NCBI GenBank assembly: GCA_049587715.1 | Contig: JBAVEL010000073.1 | Span: 1-39,598 of the forward strand | Direction: 5' to 3' | DNA: 39,598 nt | Origin: JBAVEL01 sp049587715 | GTDB lineage: Bacteria; Bacteroidota; Ignavibacteria; UBA10030; UBA6906 | Shown: piece by piece, positions 25,118 through 31,613 of the stretch | Position numbering within the stretch: the first letter of the stretch is position 1 | Layout: each line of letters begins with the position of its first letter | Notes under the pieces: generated by a model | The model's database searches: none | The model's input: the letters and a program-made list of their open reading frames with translations, nothing else | Told to the model about the DNA's origin: nothing | Program-made: the position numbers and the translations under genes

Positions 25118-25770
25118 GGGCGGCCTTCCGTCAGGGCTGTGAGCCAGTCGCACCAGGGGTTGATGCCCTCTCCCGTGGTACCGGAAGTCTCGAAGACCAC
25201 AAGGGCCGGATTCACGCGCAGGGCGTTCTCCCTGAGGACCCCCAGCGGACAGGAGAGGTAGGGGAGGAGATCCGTCTTGTTGATGACGAGCGCCGCCGCA
25301 TTCCGGAACATCCCGGGATACTTGAGCGGCTTGTCCTCCCCCTCCGTGGTGCTGGCAATCACCACCTTCATGCGTTCACCCAGATCGAAGTTGGCGGGGC
25401 AGACGAGATTCCCCACGTTCTCGATGAACAGCAACCGCAGCCCTTCCGCAGGCAGGCGCCCCAGTGCCTCCTCCACGAGTCCCGCGTCCAGATGGCATCC
25501 CCCGTTGGTCACGATCTGGACCACGGGAACCCCGAACGCCGCCACTCTCCTGGCATCCAGGTCCGTCTGGAGGTCTCCCTCGATCACGCCGATGGGGATG
25601 CTTCCCCGGAGCCGCTCCAGGGTCCGCTCCAGAATCGTGGTCTTCCCGGCCCCCGGAGAACTCACCAGGTTGATCGCCGTCATGCCCGTCCTCTCGAAGA
25701 ACGCCCGGTTCCGCCGGGCGATAACGTCGTTCTTCTCAAGGACCTTTCGTTCCACGGTGATCACGTTCAT
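25114..25770 (-). CDS. hypB: Hydrogenase nickel incorporation GTPase HypB
   Basis: SIMIBI-class GTPase that, with HypA, delivers nickel to the hydrogenase large subunit. 218 residues with P-loop SSPGAGKTT (37-45), GDLQTDLDA (switch region), the nickel-site Cys-His in TNGGCHLDA (~88-96), IENVGNLVCP and the G4 motif NKTDLLPYL. It lacks the N-terminal CXXCGC and His-rich extension of some HypBs, so it is the minimal form without metal storage. GGAGGAG precedes ATG 25770. Its start overlaps hypA's stop (ATGA) and its stop overlaps the mutase start (ATGA). It is related to the MeaB/ArgK GTPases that protect B12 mutases, but the Cys-His and ENVGNLVCP motifs identify HypB. Confidence 0.96.
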   Translation of the reverse strand: MNVITVERKVLEKNDVIARRNRAFFERTGMTAINLVSSPGAGKTTILERTLERLRGSIPIGVIEGDLQTDLDARRVAAFGVPVVQIVTNGGCHLDAGLVEEALGRLPAEGLRLLFIENVGNLVCPANFDLGERMKVVIASTTEGEDKPLKYPGMFRNAAALVINKTDLLPYLSCPLGVLRENALRVNPALVVFETSGTTGEGINPWCDWLTALTEGRP

Positions 25771-26129
25771 CCCGTCTCCTCCTTCCTCTCCTCCAGTCCT
25801 ATGTCCGCGACGTGCAGCTCCAGCCCGCCCTGAACCTGCGTCCGGCCGGATCGGCATACCGGGCAGAGCATCATGCCGGCCGGATCCGCCGAGGTCCGCC
25901 CGCAATCGGCACACAACAGGGCGAACGGAACATGCTCGAACTCCAGCACACTTCCCTCCAGGGGCGTATCCGAAACCACCGCTCCATAGGAGAACTCGAG
26001 GGACTCGGCCACCACCCCGCTCAGCTCACCGAGCCGGACACGCACCGTCCGGACGAGTTCCAGGTCCCCTGCGGGGACGTGCTCCCGTACGATGTCGGCT
26101 ATGTTCTGGGCGATGGAAAGCTCGTGCAC
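25767..26129 (-). CDS. hypA: Hydrogenase nickel incorporation protein HypA
   Basis: Zinc-containing nickel metallochaperone of 120 residues. The GTG at 26129 is chosen because it yields the invariant N-terminus M-H-E-L-S-I-A; the amino terminus and His2 bind nickel, so an upstream start would be non-functional. GAGG lies 4 nt upstream. The zinc site is CADCG ... CPVC (residues ~83-110). Asp/Glu-rich LRTVRVRLGEL and ESLEFSYGAV regions are as in the family. It begins a new transcription unit by position: a 109-bp gap separates it from the protease gene, with a promoter at 26179-26207. Confidence 0.95.
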   Translation of the reverse strand: MHELSIAQNIADIVREHVPAGDLELVRTVRVRLGELSGVVAESLEFSYGAVVSDTPLEGSVLEFEHVPFALLCADCGRTSADPAGMMLCPVCRSGRTQVQGGLELHVADIGLEERKEETG

Positions 26130-26178
26130 GGAACCTCGCCGGAGCCCGGGGGTCAGACCCGTCCCCGTCCTTTTCGTC

Positions 26179-26207
26179 AAGGTAACATCCCCGGGGAAGG
26201 GAGGCAA
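26179..26207 (-). promoter_or_regulatory. Sigma70-like promoter of the hypA unit
   Basis: Minus strand TTGCCT (26207-26202), 17-bp spacer, TACCTT (26184-26179). Predicted start near 26172 leaves a ~43-nt leader to the hypA GTG. It would let the maturation/fermentation genes be expressed separately from the hydrogenase subunits. Confidence 0.5.
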
Positions 26208-26238
26208 ATGCCGGCGGGGAAGCGGCTGCGGGAGCTTC

Positions 26239-26769
26239 TCAGGCTCCCTGGGCCGCCGGTTCTTCCTCGAGGAGAGAGACCTCCCGCACGAGGATCTCCT
26301 TCAGGATGGGAATTCCGGCGGCGACCGCGGGTGACAGGGGCGCGCCGAACGACCAGTGTTCCGCCTCGATGCCCAGCAATACCAGCCGGGGTGGAAGCGT
26401 CCCGAACTGGAGGCCGAGCTGAATGGCTTCGCCCAGCCCGAAGGCATGCGTGCTGCCCGCGGCGAAGGCCGCCAGCGGAAGCGGGGGGCCGGGAATCTCA
26501 AAACGCATGATCCGGCCGGCCGGAGCTCCCGAGCGCATGGCATCCACGGCGATGACGGACGACCGGCCCTTCCAGAGCTCCATCAGGCGCACGGCGTCCC
26601 CGGGAGATTCCAGCACCTCCACACCCGGCCGAGCACAGGGGGCATAGGCCCGCACGGCCAGGAGGCCGGCGGCATCATCGCCGCGGAACGGGCTCCCGAT
26701 CCCGACAACCAGGACGGAGGGCGCTCCCGCTCCGGGTTCGCCTCCCCCCTCCGCCGCCCGTCGGGTCAC
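26239..26769 (-). CDS. hyaD: [NiFe] hydrogenase large-subunit maturation endopeptidase
   Basis: Nickel-dependent check-point protease that trims the C-terminus of the large subunit after metal insertion. 176 residues. GIGSPFRGDDAAG (~23-35) holds the first nickel-sensing acidic residue, VIAVDAM the second (Asp) and STHAFGLGE the His, corresponding to the E/D/H triad known from HybD. The start is taken as GTG 26769, overlapping the large-subunit stop (GTGA), which fits a protease made alongside its only substrate. The first ~15 residues (Gly/Glu rich) are not conserved. hyaD is used generically; the enzyme belongs with group 3 clusters (hoxW/frx-like). Confidence 0.9.
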   Translation of the reverse strand: MTRRAAEGGGEPGAGAPSVLVVGIGSPFRGDDAAGLLAVRAYAPCARPGVEVLESPGDAVRLMELWKGRSSVIAVDAMRSGAPAGRIMRFEIPGPPLPLAAFAAGSTHAFGLGEAIQLGLQFGTLPPRLVLLGIEAEHWSFGAPLSPAVAAGIPILKEILVREVSLLEEEPAAQGA

Positions 26770-28061
26770 GCGGGGTCTCCCGTGATCTCCAGCCGCAGGA
26801 AGTGCGTTGCGCAGGAGATGCACGGATCATAGTTCCGGACGGCCTGCTCGCACTTCCACGTCAGCTCCTCGCGCGGCATCGAGAGGTTTGCCGCCACAAA
26901 CCGGCGCAGATCGTCCTCGATGGTGGGCTGATTCTGGGATGTCGGGGGGACTATTTTCGCGTCCCGTATCAGCCCGTCGTCTCCCAGCCGGTACCGGTGG
27001 TACAACATGCCGCGGGGGGCCTCGCTGGCGCCGAACCCGATTCCCCCGCGGGGGATATACTTGACGGCCGGCTCATCCGGCGGCTCGTACGCGGCAATGA
27101 TGCGCAGGGCTTCATCGGCCGCATACACGGATTCCACGGCGCGGACAATGATGCTCTTGAACGGGTTCCGGACCGGGGGTACACACCCTGCCTCCCGGGC
27201 GGCTTGCTGCGCGAGGGGTGAAAGGCGGTCGAAGTTCAGGTTGAACCGGGCCAGCGGCCCCACATGGTAGGCGCCCACGCCTTTCTGATAGGAATGGAGC
27301 GCATTGGCGTGCTCCATATGTCGCTCTTCGAAATGGAACTCGTACTCCCGCACCGGTATGTCGAGGCCCCGGCTTGATACCACCCTCCCCTCGTTGAACG
27401 GATACTCCTCCGGGTGGCGGAGGGAGACAAAGTCATAGTCCACCTCGAACTCCGGGAACTCAAACCCGGCCACCACCTTCACCGTCTCCAGGGCCGCATC
27501 ACGGGTCCACTGGAGCGGGTCCCTGAGCGCCGCAAGTTCCCGCTTCGCCGGGACCCGGTAGAATCCTCCCACCCTGACATTGACGGGGTGGATCTCCCTC
27601 CCTCCGACGACGCTCACAATCTGGTTGCCGATCTTCTTCGCCTCCAGGGCCATCTTCACCAGCTCCGGCTTGTCCTTCGCCAGGAGGAGGGCGTCCTCGT
27701 AGCCCAGAAAATCGGGCGCGTGCAGCATGTAGATATGCAGGAGGTGGCTCTCCAGCCATTCCCCGCAGTACAGAAGCCGCCGCAGGGCGCGGAGCTGCCC
27801 CCCCACCGTGATCCCCAGGGCATCCTCCATGGCATGCACGGAGCTCATCTGATAGGCCACCGGACAGATGCCGCAGATCCGGGCGGTGATGTCCGGGGCT
27901 TCCGTGTGGTCCCGGCCGCGGAGGAAGGCCTCGAAGAACCTGGGCGGCTCATAGATCCTGAGCTTCACGTCGGCCACCTGCCCGTCCCTGATCTTGATGT
28001 AGAGGGCGCCTTCGCCCTCCACGCGGGCGAGCTGGTCCACCTTGATAACCCTACTTTTCAT
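26766..28061 (-). CDS. hydA: [NiFe] hydrogenase large (alpha) subunit, group 3b type
   Basis: Catalytic subunit of a cytoplasmic NAD(P)-linked (sulf)hydrogenase. 431 residues. The N-terminal nickel ligands are in RICGICPVA (Cys63, Cys66) and the C-terminal ones in DPCISCATH (Cys414, Cys417, then His420). Eleven residues follow the His and would be removed by the protease encoded next. There is no twin-arginine partner and no membrane segment. The subunit set around it (beta with two 4Fe-4S clusters, flavin gamma, delta) is that of group 3b bidirectional enzymes. Such enzymes usually oxidise NADPH to evolve H2 or reduce sulfur. Overlaps the small-subunit gene by 11 nt. The symbol follows sulfhydrogenase naming and does not mean [FeFe] HydA. 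Confidence 0.95.
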   Translation of the reverse strand: MKSRVIKVDQLARVEGEGALYIKIRDGQVADVKLRIYEPPRFFEAFLRGRDHTEAPDITARICGICPVAYQMSSVHAMEDALGITVGGQLRALRRLLYCGEWLESHLLHIYMLHAPDFLGYEDALLLAKDKPELVKMALEAKKIGNQIVSVVGGREIHPVNVRVGGFYRVPAKRELAALRDPLQWTRDAALETVKVVAGFEFPEFEVDYDFVSLRHPEEYPFNEGRVVSSRGLDIPVREYEFHFEERHMEHANALHSYQKGVGAYHVGPLARFNLNFDRLSPLAQQAAREAGCVPPVRNPFKSIIVRAVESVYAADEALRIIAAYEPPDEPAVKYIPRGGIGFGASEAPRGMLYHRYRLGDDGLIRDAKIVPPTSQNQPTIEDDLRRFVAANLSMPREELTWKCEQAVRNYDPCISCATHFLRLEITGDPA

Positions 28062-28827
28062 AGGCCTCGCTCTCCTTGCGAAACGCTTCCGCGTAGGCGT
28101 TGAACCCGCGGAACATCAGCATGATATCCTGCCGGTTTTCCCCGTTGTGCACAAACCGGGCGCTCAGGGCCTGAGGATTCGGGGTTTCCATGGGTCCGAA
28201 ACACCCGTAACAGCCACGGTTGTACGCGGGGCAGATCGCCCCGCAGCCCGCCTGGGTCACCGGCCCAAGGCAGGAAAGCTGCCGCGCCACCATGACACAG
28301 GTGGTCCCGCGCCACTTGCATTCCATGCACACGCTGTGGGTGGGGATGTTGGGCTTGCGGCCGTTCAATGCCGCGTTGATGACCTCGATCAACTGGTGTT
28401 TGTTGATGGGGCAGCCCCGCAGCTCGAGATCCACATGGACATACGAGCTGACCGGCATGGAGCGGTCCAGCGTGGAGATGTACTCCGGGGTTGCGTACAC
28501 GATGCGGGTGAATTCCTTCACGTCCTTCCAGTTGCGCAGGGCCTGGATGCCCCCCGCCGTTGCGCATGCTCCGATCGAGATGAGAAGCTTGCACGATTTG
28601 CGTATCTCGCGCACCCGCTCCACGTCGTGCGGCGTCGTGATGCTTCCCTCCACCAGCCCGATGTCGTACGGACCCTTCAGAATGCGGCGGCTCGCCTCCG
28701 GGAAATTGGCGATGTCCACCGCCCCCGCAACGAGGAGCAGCTCATCCTCTGCGTCCAGAAGCGACAACTGGCAGCCGTCGCACGAGGCGAACTTGTACAC
28801 CGCAACCTTCGGTTTCTTCCTGGCCAT
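28051..28827 (-). CDS. hydD: [NiFe] hydrogenase small (delta) subunit
   Basis: Electron-transfer subunit of 258 residues. CDGCQ near the N-terminus (Cys16, Cys19), SIGACATAGG and LRGCPINK supply the proximal [4Fe-4S] cluster facing the Ni-Fe site. The Cys-rich C-terminal region (CMECKWRGTTC, then GCGAICPAYNRGCYGCFGP) carries the further clusters. There is no twin-arginine signal, so it is cytoplasmic. The C-terminal pattern is that of F420-non-reducing/NAD(P) group 3 enzymes. It starts 1 bp after hydG and overlaps hydA by 11 nt. Confidence 0.95.
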   Translation of the reverse strand: MARKKPKVAVYKFASCDGCQLSLLDAEDELLLVAGAVDIANFPEASRRILKGPYDIGLVEGSITTPHDVERVREIRKSCKLLISIGACATAGGIQALRNWKDVKEFTRIVYATPEYISTLDRSMPVSSYVHVDLELRGCPINKHQLIEVINAALNGRKPNIPTHSVCMECKWRGTTCVMVARQLSCLGPVTQAGCGAICPAYNRGCYGCFGPMETPNPQALSARFVHNGENRQDIMLMFRGFNAYAEAFRKESEAYEK

Positions 28828-28828
28828 A

Positions 28829-29698
28829 TCAGAGCTCCTTCTTGTCGAGGAGGTGCCCGATCTGCGGGAGGTTGAAGACGGGTCCGTCCTTGCAGATGAA
28901 CTCGGGCCCGTACTGGCAGTGCCCGCAGAATCCGATGGCGCACTTCATGTTCCGTTCCATGGAGAGATACGTCTGCTCCGCCGGGACCCCCCGCCGGTCG
29001 AGCTCCTCCAGGGTGAACTTCATCATGGTCTCGGGTCCGCACAGGTAGGCGACGGTCGTGTGCGCATCCAGCTTGACGTACGAAAACAGGGAGGTCACCA
29101 CCCCGATATGGCCCTTCCACGAGCTGTCGCCCCTATCCACCGTCACCAGAACCTCCACCCCGTGGCGGTCGGCCCATTCCTCCAGTTCCACCCGGTAGAG
29201 CAGATCCCTGGGGCTCCGGGCGCCGTAGAGCAGGATGATTCTCCCGAACTCCGCCCTCCGCCGGAAGAACGAATAGAGAAGCGGCCTGAGGGGCGCCAGT
29301 CCGATGCCTCCGGCTATCACACAGACATCGCGGCGGATGGCGGCCTCCACCGGCCAGCTCGAACCGAATGGCCCCCGGAGTCCGATGACATCTTTCCGCT
29401 TCAGATGAGCAAGCGCCTCCGTCACCGTCCCCACACGGTGGATGGTGTGCGTCAGGACGCGGGATCGGGCGGGATCGGAGCTGATGGAGATCGCCGATTC
29501 CCCCCGTCCGAAGACGTACAGCATGTTGAACTGCCCGGGGAGAAACCGGTAGGGTCCCCCGGCCTGCCCCGTGCCCGGATGGAAGAAGAGGGTGAAGACA
29601 TCGTCCGTCTCCCACACCACCCGCTGGATCTCCACCGTCCGCGGGAGCATGGGATCCGCAATCGCGGCGCCGCCCGGCGCGAGCAGCTCCGTTGTCAT
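28829..29698 (-). CDS. hydG: Sulfhydrogenase gamma subunit (FAD/NAD(P)H reductase with 2Fe-2S)
   Basis: Links the hydrogenase to pyridine nucleotides. 289 residues with a ferredoxin-NADP reductase fold: FAD-binding barrel (PGQFNMLYVFG and ISISSDPARS, residues ~54-78), an NAD(P) Rossmann part (IAGGIGLAPLRPLLY and YLCGPETMM) and a C-terminal [2Fe-2S] site C-X4-C-X2-C-X8-C (CAIGFCGHC). Same architecture as HydG of archaeal sulfhydrogenase and the dihydroorotate dehydrogenase electron-transfer subunit; context decides for hydrogenase. Its start overlaps the stop of the cyclic-nucleotide-binding gene (ATGA). Confidence 0.94.
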   Translation of the reverse strand: MTTELLAPGGAAIADPMLPRTVEIQRVVWETDDVFTLFFHPGTGQAGGPYRFLPGQFNMLYVFGRGESAISISSDPARSRVLTHTIHRVGTVTEALAHLKRKDVIGLRGPFGSSWPVEAAIRRDVCVIAGGIGLAPLRPLLYSFFRRRAEFGRIILLYGARSPRDLLYRVELEEWADRHGVEVLVTVDRGDSSWKGHIGVVTSLFSYVKLDAHTTVAYLCGPETMMKFTLEELDRRGVPAEQTYLSMERNMKCAIGFCGHCQYGPEFICKDGPVFNLPQIGHLLDKKEL

Positions 29699-30174
29699 GC
29701 GATGGCTCCCTGCTGGGTTCCGTACACATCCAGAAGCTGAAGGCGCGTCGCCTCCAGCCGCTGCTGCATGACCTGCGAGAGCCGCTTCAACATCTCGAAG
29801 CCGAACTCATGGTCCGTCTCGCATTTCGTGCGCAGACACCGGCCGTCCAGCGCCACCGCCCGCACCTCGGCGACCGCCATGCCCGTGAAATGCCACCGGA
29901 AGGGGGACACCAGCCAGGACCACCCCAGCACCTCCCCGGGGCCCGCCGTCTGGACCCGGAGCGAGCCCCGCTCGCTCAGGTTGATCTCGAGCGCCACGCG
30001 TCCGGTCCGGATCAGGTAGAACTTTTCGGCCACCTGCCCCTCGTGGATGAGAGTCGATCCCTCCTCGAAGCGCACATTCGAGGCGCAGCCGAGAATCGTC
30101 TGCACGTGGGCATCCGGCAGGTCCGCCAGGAACGGATGCGACCGGAGGATGTCGGTCAGGTTTTCGGTATGCAT
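29695..30174 (-). CDS. Cyclic-nucleotide-binding-domain protein without DNA-binding domain
   Basis: 159 residues that are almost entirely a CRP-like cNMP-binding jelly roll: LADLPDAHVQTIL, FEEGSTLIHEGQVAEKFYLI, GRVALEIN, PGEVLGWSWLVSP, and the start of the long C-helix (FGFEMLKRLSQVMQQRLEA). The chain ends shortly after this helix, so there is no helix-turn-helix and it cannot be a CRP/FNR transcription factor by itself. GGGAGG sits 7 nt before ATG 30174. It lies 2 bp after hydB and overlaps hydG. A ligand-sensing or structural partner of the hydrogenase is inferred. I recall the same domain beside group 3b genes in other bacteria, which supports but does not prove a shared role. Confidence 0.88.
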   Translation of the reverse strand: MHTENLTDILRSHPFLADLPDAHVQTILGCASNVRFEEGSTLIHEGQVAEKFYLIRTGRVALEINLSERGSLRVQTAGPGEVLGWSWLVSPFRWHFTGMAVAEVRAVALDGRCLRTKCETDHEFGFEMLKRLSQVMQQRLEATRLQLLDVYGTQQGAIA

Positions 30175-30176
30175 GC

Positions 30177-31304
30177 TCAACCTCCCTTGCTTGATCCTGT
30201 GGGAACGTGTGTTGTCCTGATGGCTTCGATTTCCGCCCTGACGTCGATCCCCACCGGACACCAGGTGATGCAGCGGCCGCACCCGACGCATCCAAAGGTG
30301 CCGAATTGCTCCACCCAGCTGGAGAACTTGTGGGTCAGCCACTGGCGGTAGCGCGCTCGCATCGAGGGGCGGAAGTTGCCCCCCGCCACTTTCGCAAAAT
30401 CAAGAGTGAAACATGAATCCCATCGGCGGATCCGCTCCGCCCTTCCCCCGCCCAGGTCCGTCACATCCTCCACCGTGGAACAGAAGCAGGTGGGACAGCT
30501 CATCGTGCAGTTGGCGCACGCCAGGCACCGCCTGGCCACCTCATCCCAGTGCGGATGCGAGGCGTTTTCGGCAAGGACCTGCGGGAGACCCTCCGTCTCC
30601 AGCTTCCCTCCCATGGCCTCCTCCGCCTCGCGGATCACCGCGTCCGCCCGTTTCTTGTCGGGGAGCTCCGCTTCCCGGTGCGGAAGACGGGCAAGCAGCG
30701 CCTTGCCGGCTTCGCTTCCGGTCTCGCAGTAGAAATAGTGGAGCCGGTCGTCCAGGATCTCCGTCAGCGCCAGGTCGTATCCTCCCGAGGCCCTCGGACC
30801 CGTTCCCATGGAGGTGCAGAAGCAGACCGAAGCGGGTACTCCGCAGTTCACGGCGACAACAAACGCTTTCTCCCGCACCGCCCGGTAGCCGGGATCGGCA
30901 TACTGGTCGCTCTGGAAAACCCGATCCTGGATCCGAACCGCCTGCAGTTCGCAGGGACGGACTCCGATGAAGGCGTACTTCGCCGCCCCGGCGGAATCCC
31001 TCTCGAAACCCATGCCCTTGCCGTTCTTCCGGGCCGAGAAGAGGCGGAGCCGGGGGGGATAGAGAAACTTCTTCCAGGAGTTCGGCGCCACGGCATAGCC
31101 GAACAGGGCGGCGTCCCCCCTCTTTTCCAGACGGTAGGTTCCCGGTTCCTGAACCGCGGTCCAGCCCTCGGGCAGCTCGCCCGGGCCCGCAACCTCGTCA
31201 TAGACGATGGCCCCTTCACGCACGGTGGGGGCGATGATCGTGTAGTCCTTTGCCTTGAGAGCGTCAAACAGGGCGGAAAGCCCCGGCTTGTCGAGTACGT
31301 GCAT
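30177..31304 (-). CDS. hydB: Sulfhydrogenase beta subunit (two [4Fe-4S] clusters)
   Basis: Iron-sulfur subunit of 375 residues, the first gene of the hydrogenase unit. The N-terminal two thirds contain the HydB-type domain (FIGVRPCELQAV, residues ~113-124; VNCGVPASVCFC). The C-terminus carries two ferredoxin motifs, CLACANCTMSCPTC and CVGCGRCITWCPVG. In P. furiosus-type sulfhydrogenases this subunit passes electrons between the flavin subunit and the hydrogenase dimer and has been linked to sulfur/polysulfide reduction. ATG 31304 has AGG 7 nt upstream and gives the family N-terminus MHVLDK. It faces a 309-bp divergent intergenic region. Confidence 0.93.
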   Translation of the reverse strand: MHVLDKPGLSALFDALKAKDYTIIAPTVREGAIVYDEVAGPGELPEGWTAVQEPGTYRLEKRGDAALFGYAVAPNSWKKFLYPPRLRLFSARKNGKGMGFERDSAGAAKYAFIGVRPCELQAVRIQDRVFQSDQYADPGYRAVREKAFVVAVNCGVPASVCFCTSMGTGPRASGGYDLALTEILDDRLHYFYCETGSEAGKALLARLPHREAELPDKKRADAVIREAEEAMGGKLETEGLPQVLAENASHPHWDEVARRCLACANCTMSCPTCFCSTVEDVTDLGGGRAERIRRWDSCFTLDFAKVAGGNFRPSMRARYRQWLTHKFSSWVEQFGTFGCVGCGRCITWCPVGIDVRAEIEAIRTTHVPTGSSKGG

Positions 31305-31345
31305 ACGGATACCTGCCGAAGGTGGACGCCTGACGGTGGTTCGGC

Positions 31346-31373
31346 GGAATAGCTGCAGGGACTGTGCCAGCAA
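31346..31373 (-). promoter_or_regulatory. Weak candidate promoter of the hydrogenase operon
   Basis: Minus strand TTGCTG (31373-31368), 16-bp spacer, TATTCC (31351-31346), about 42 bp before the hydB ATG. Both spacer and -10 deviate from the TTGnnn-N17-TAnnnT form, as would suit an activator-dependent promoter. It may be fortuitous. Confidence 0.25.
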
Positions 31374-31533
31374 CAGACTAGTGGATTCTCTTCATTGTGC
31401 CGTGCAAGAGACCGCGAGATTCGCAGGCCTAAGAAGGGGAATCATGCCGGCTTCCGAAAGTTGGGAAAGAACTGCGGCGTGTATATTTTTTCAACAGATG
31501 ACGGCCCTCCCCGGCGCCGAGGGGCGCTGGTTG

Positions 31534-31562
31534 TTGATTCGGAACGGGAAAATCGCTACGAT
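31534..31562 (+). promoter_or_regulatory. Sigma70-like promoter of the rmlD-like/glycosyltransferase unit
   Basis: TTGATT (31534-31539), 17-bp spacer, TACGAT (31557-31562); predicted start near 31569 with a ~45-nt leader to the ATG at 31614. Confidence 0.5.
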
Positions 31563-31613
31563 GTCATAATTCGGTGAAAGCAACTACCGGAACCTGAATC
31601 TGCCGGGGGTGTC

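Larger units (their letters stand above)
31305..31613. promoter_or_regulatory. Divergent control region between hydrogenase and polysaccharide genes
   Basis: 309 bp, visibly less GC-rich than its surroundings, with no coding potential I would support. It contains the rightward promoter at 31534-31562, a weak leftward candidate at 31346-31373, an AT-rich patch around 31480-31495 and an imperfect palindrome TTGTGCCGTGCAA at 31395-31407. The palindrome could be an operator. Confidence 0.5.

Noticed and set aside
25114..25770. Reading the GTPase next to the mutase as MeaB/ArgK
   Set aside because: The nickel-site Cys-His in TNGGCHLDA, ENVGNLVCP, small size and coupling to hypA identify HypB.
29695..30174. 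CRP/FNR transcription factor
   Set aside because: The protein ends before any helix-turn-helix domain; only the ligand-binding domain is present.
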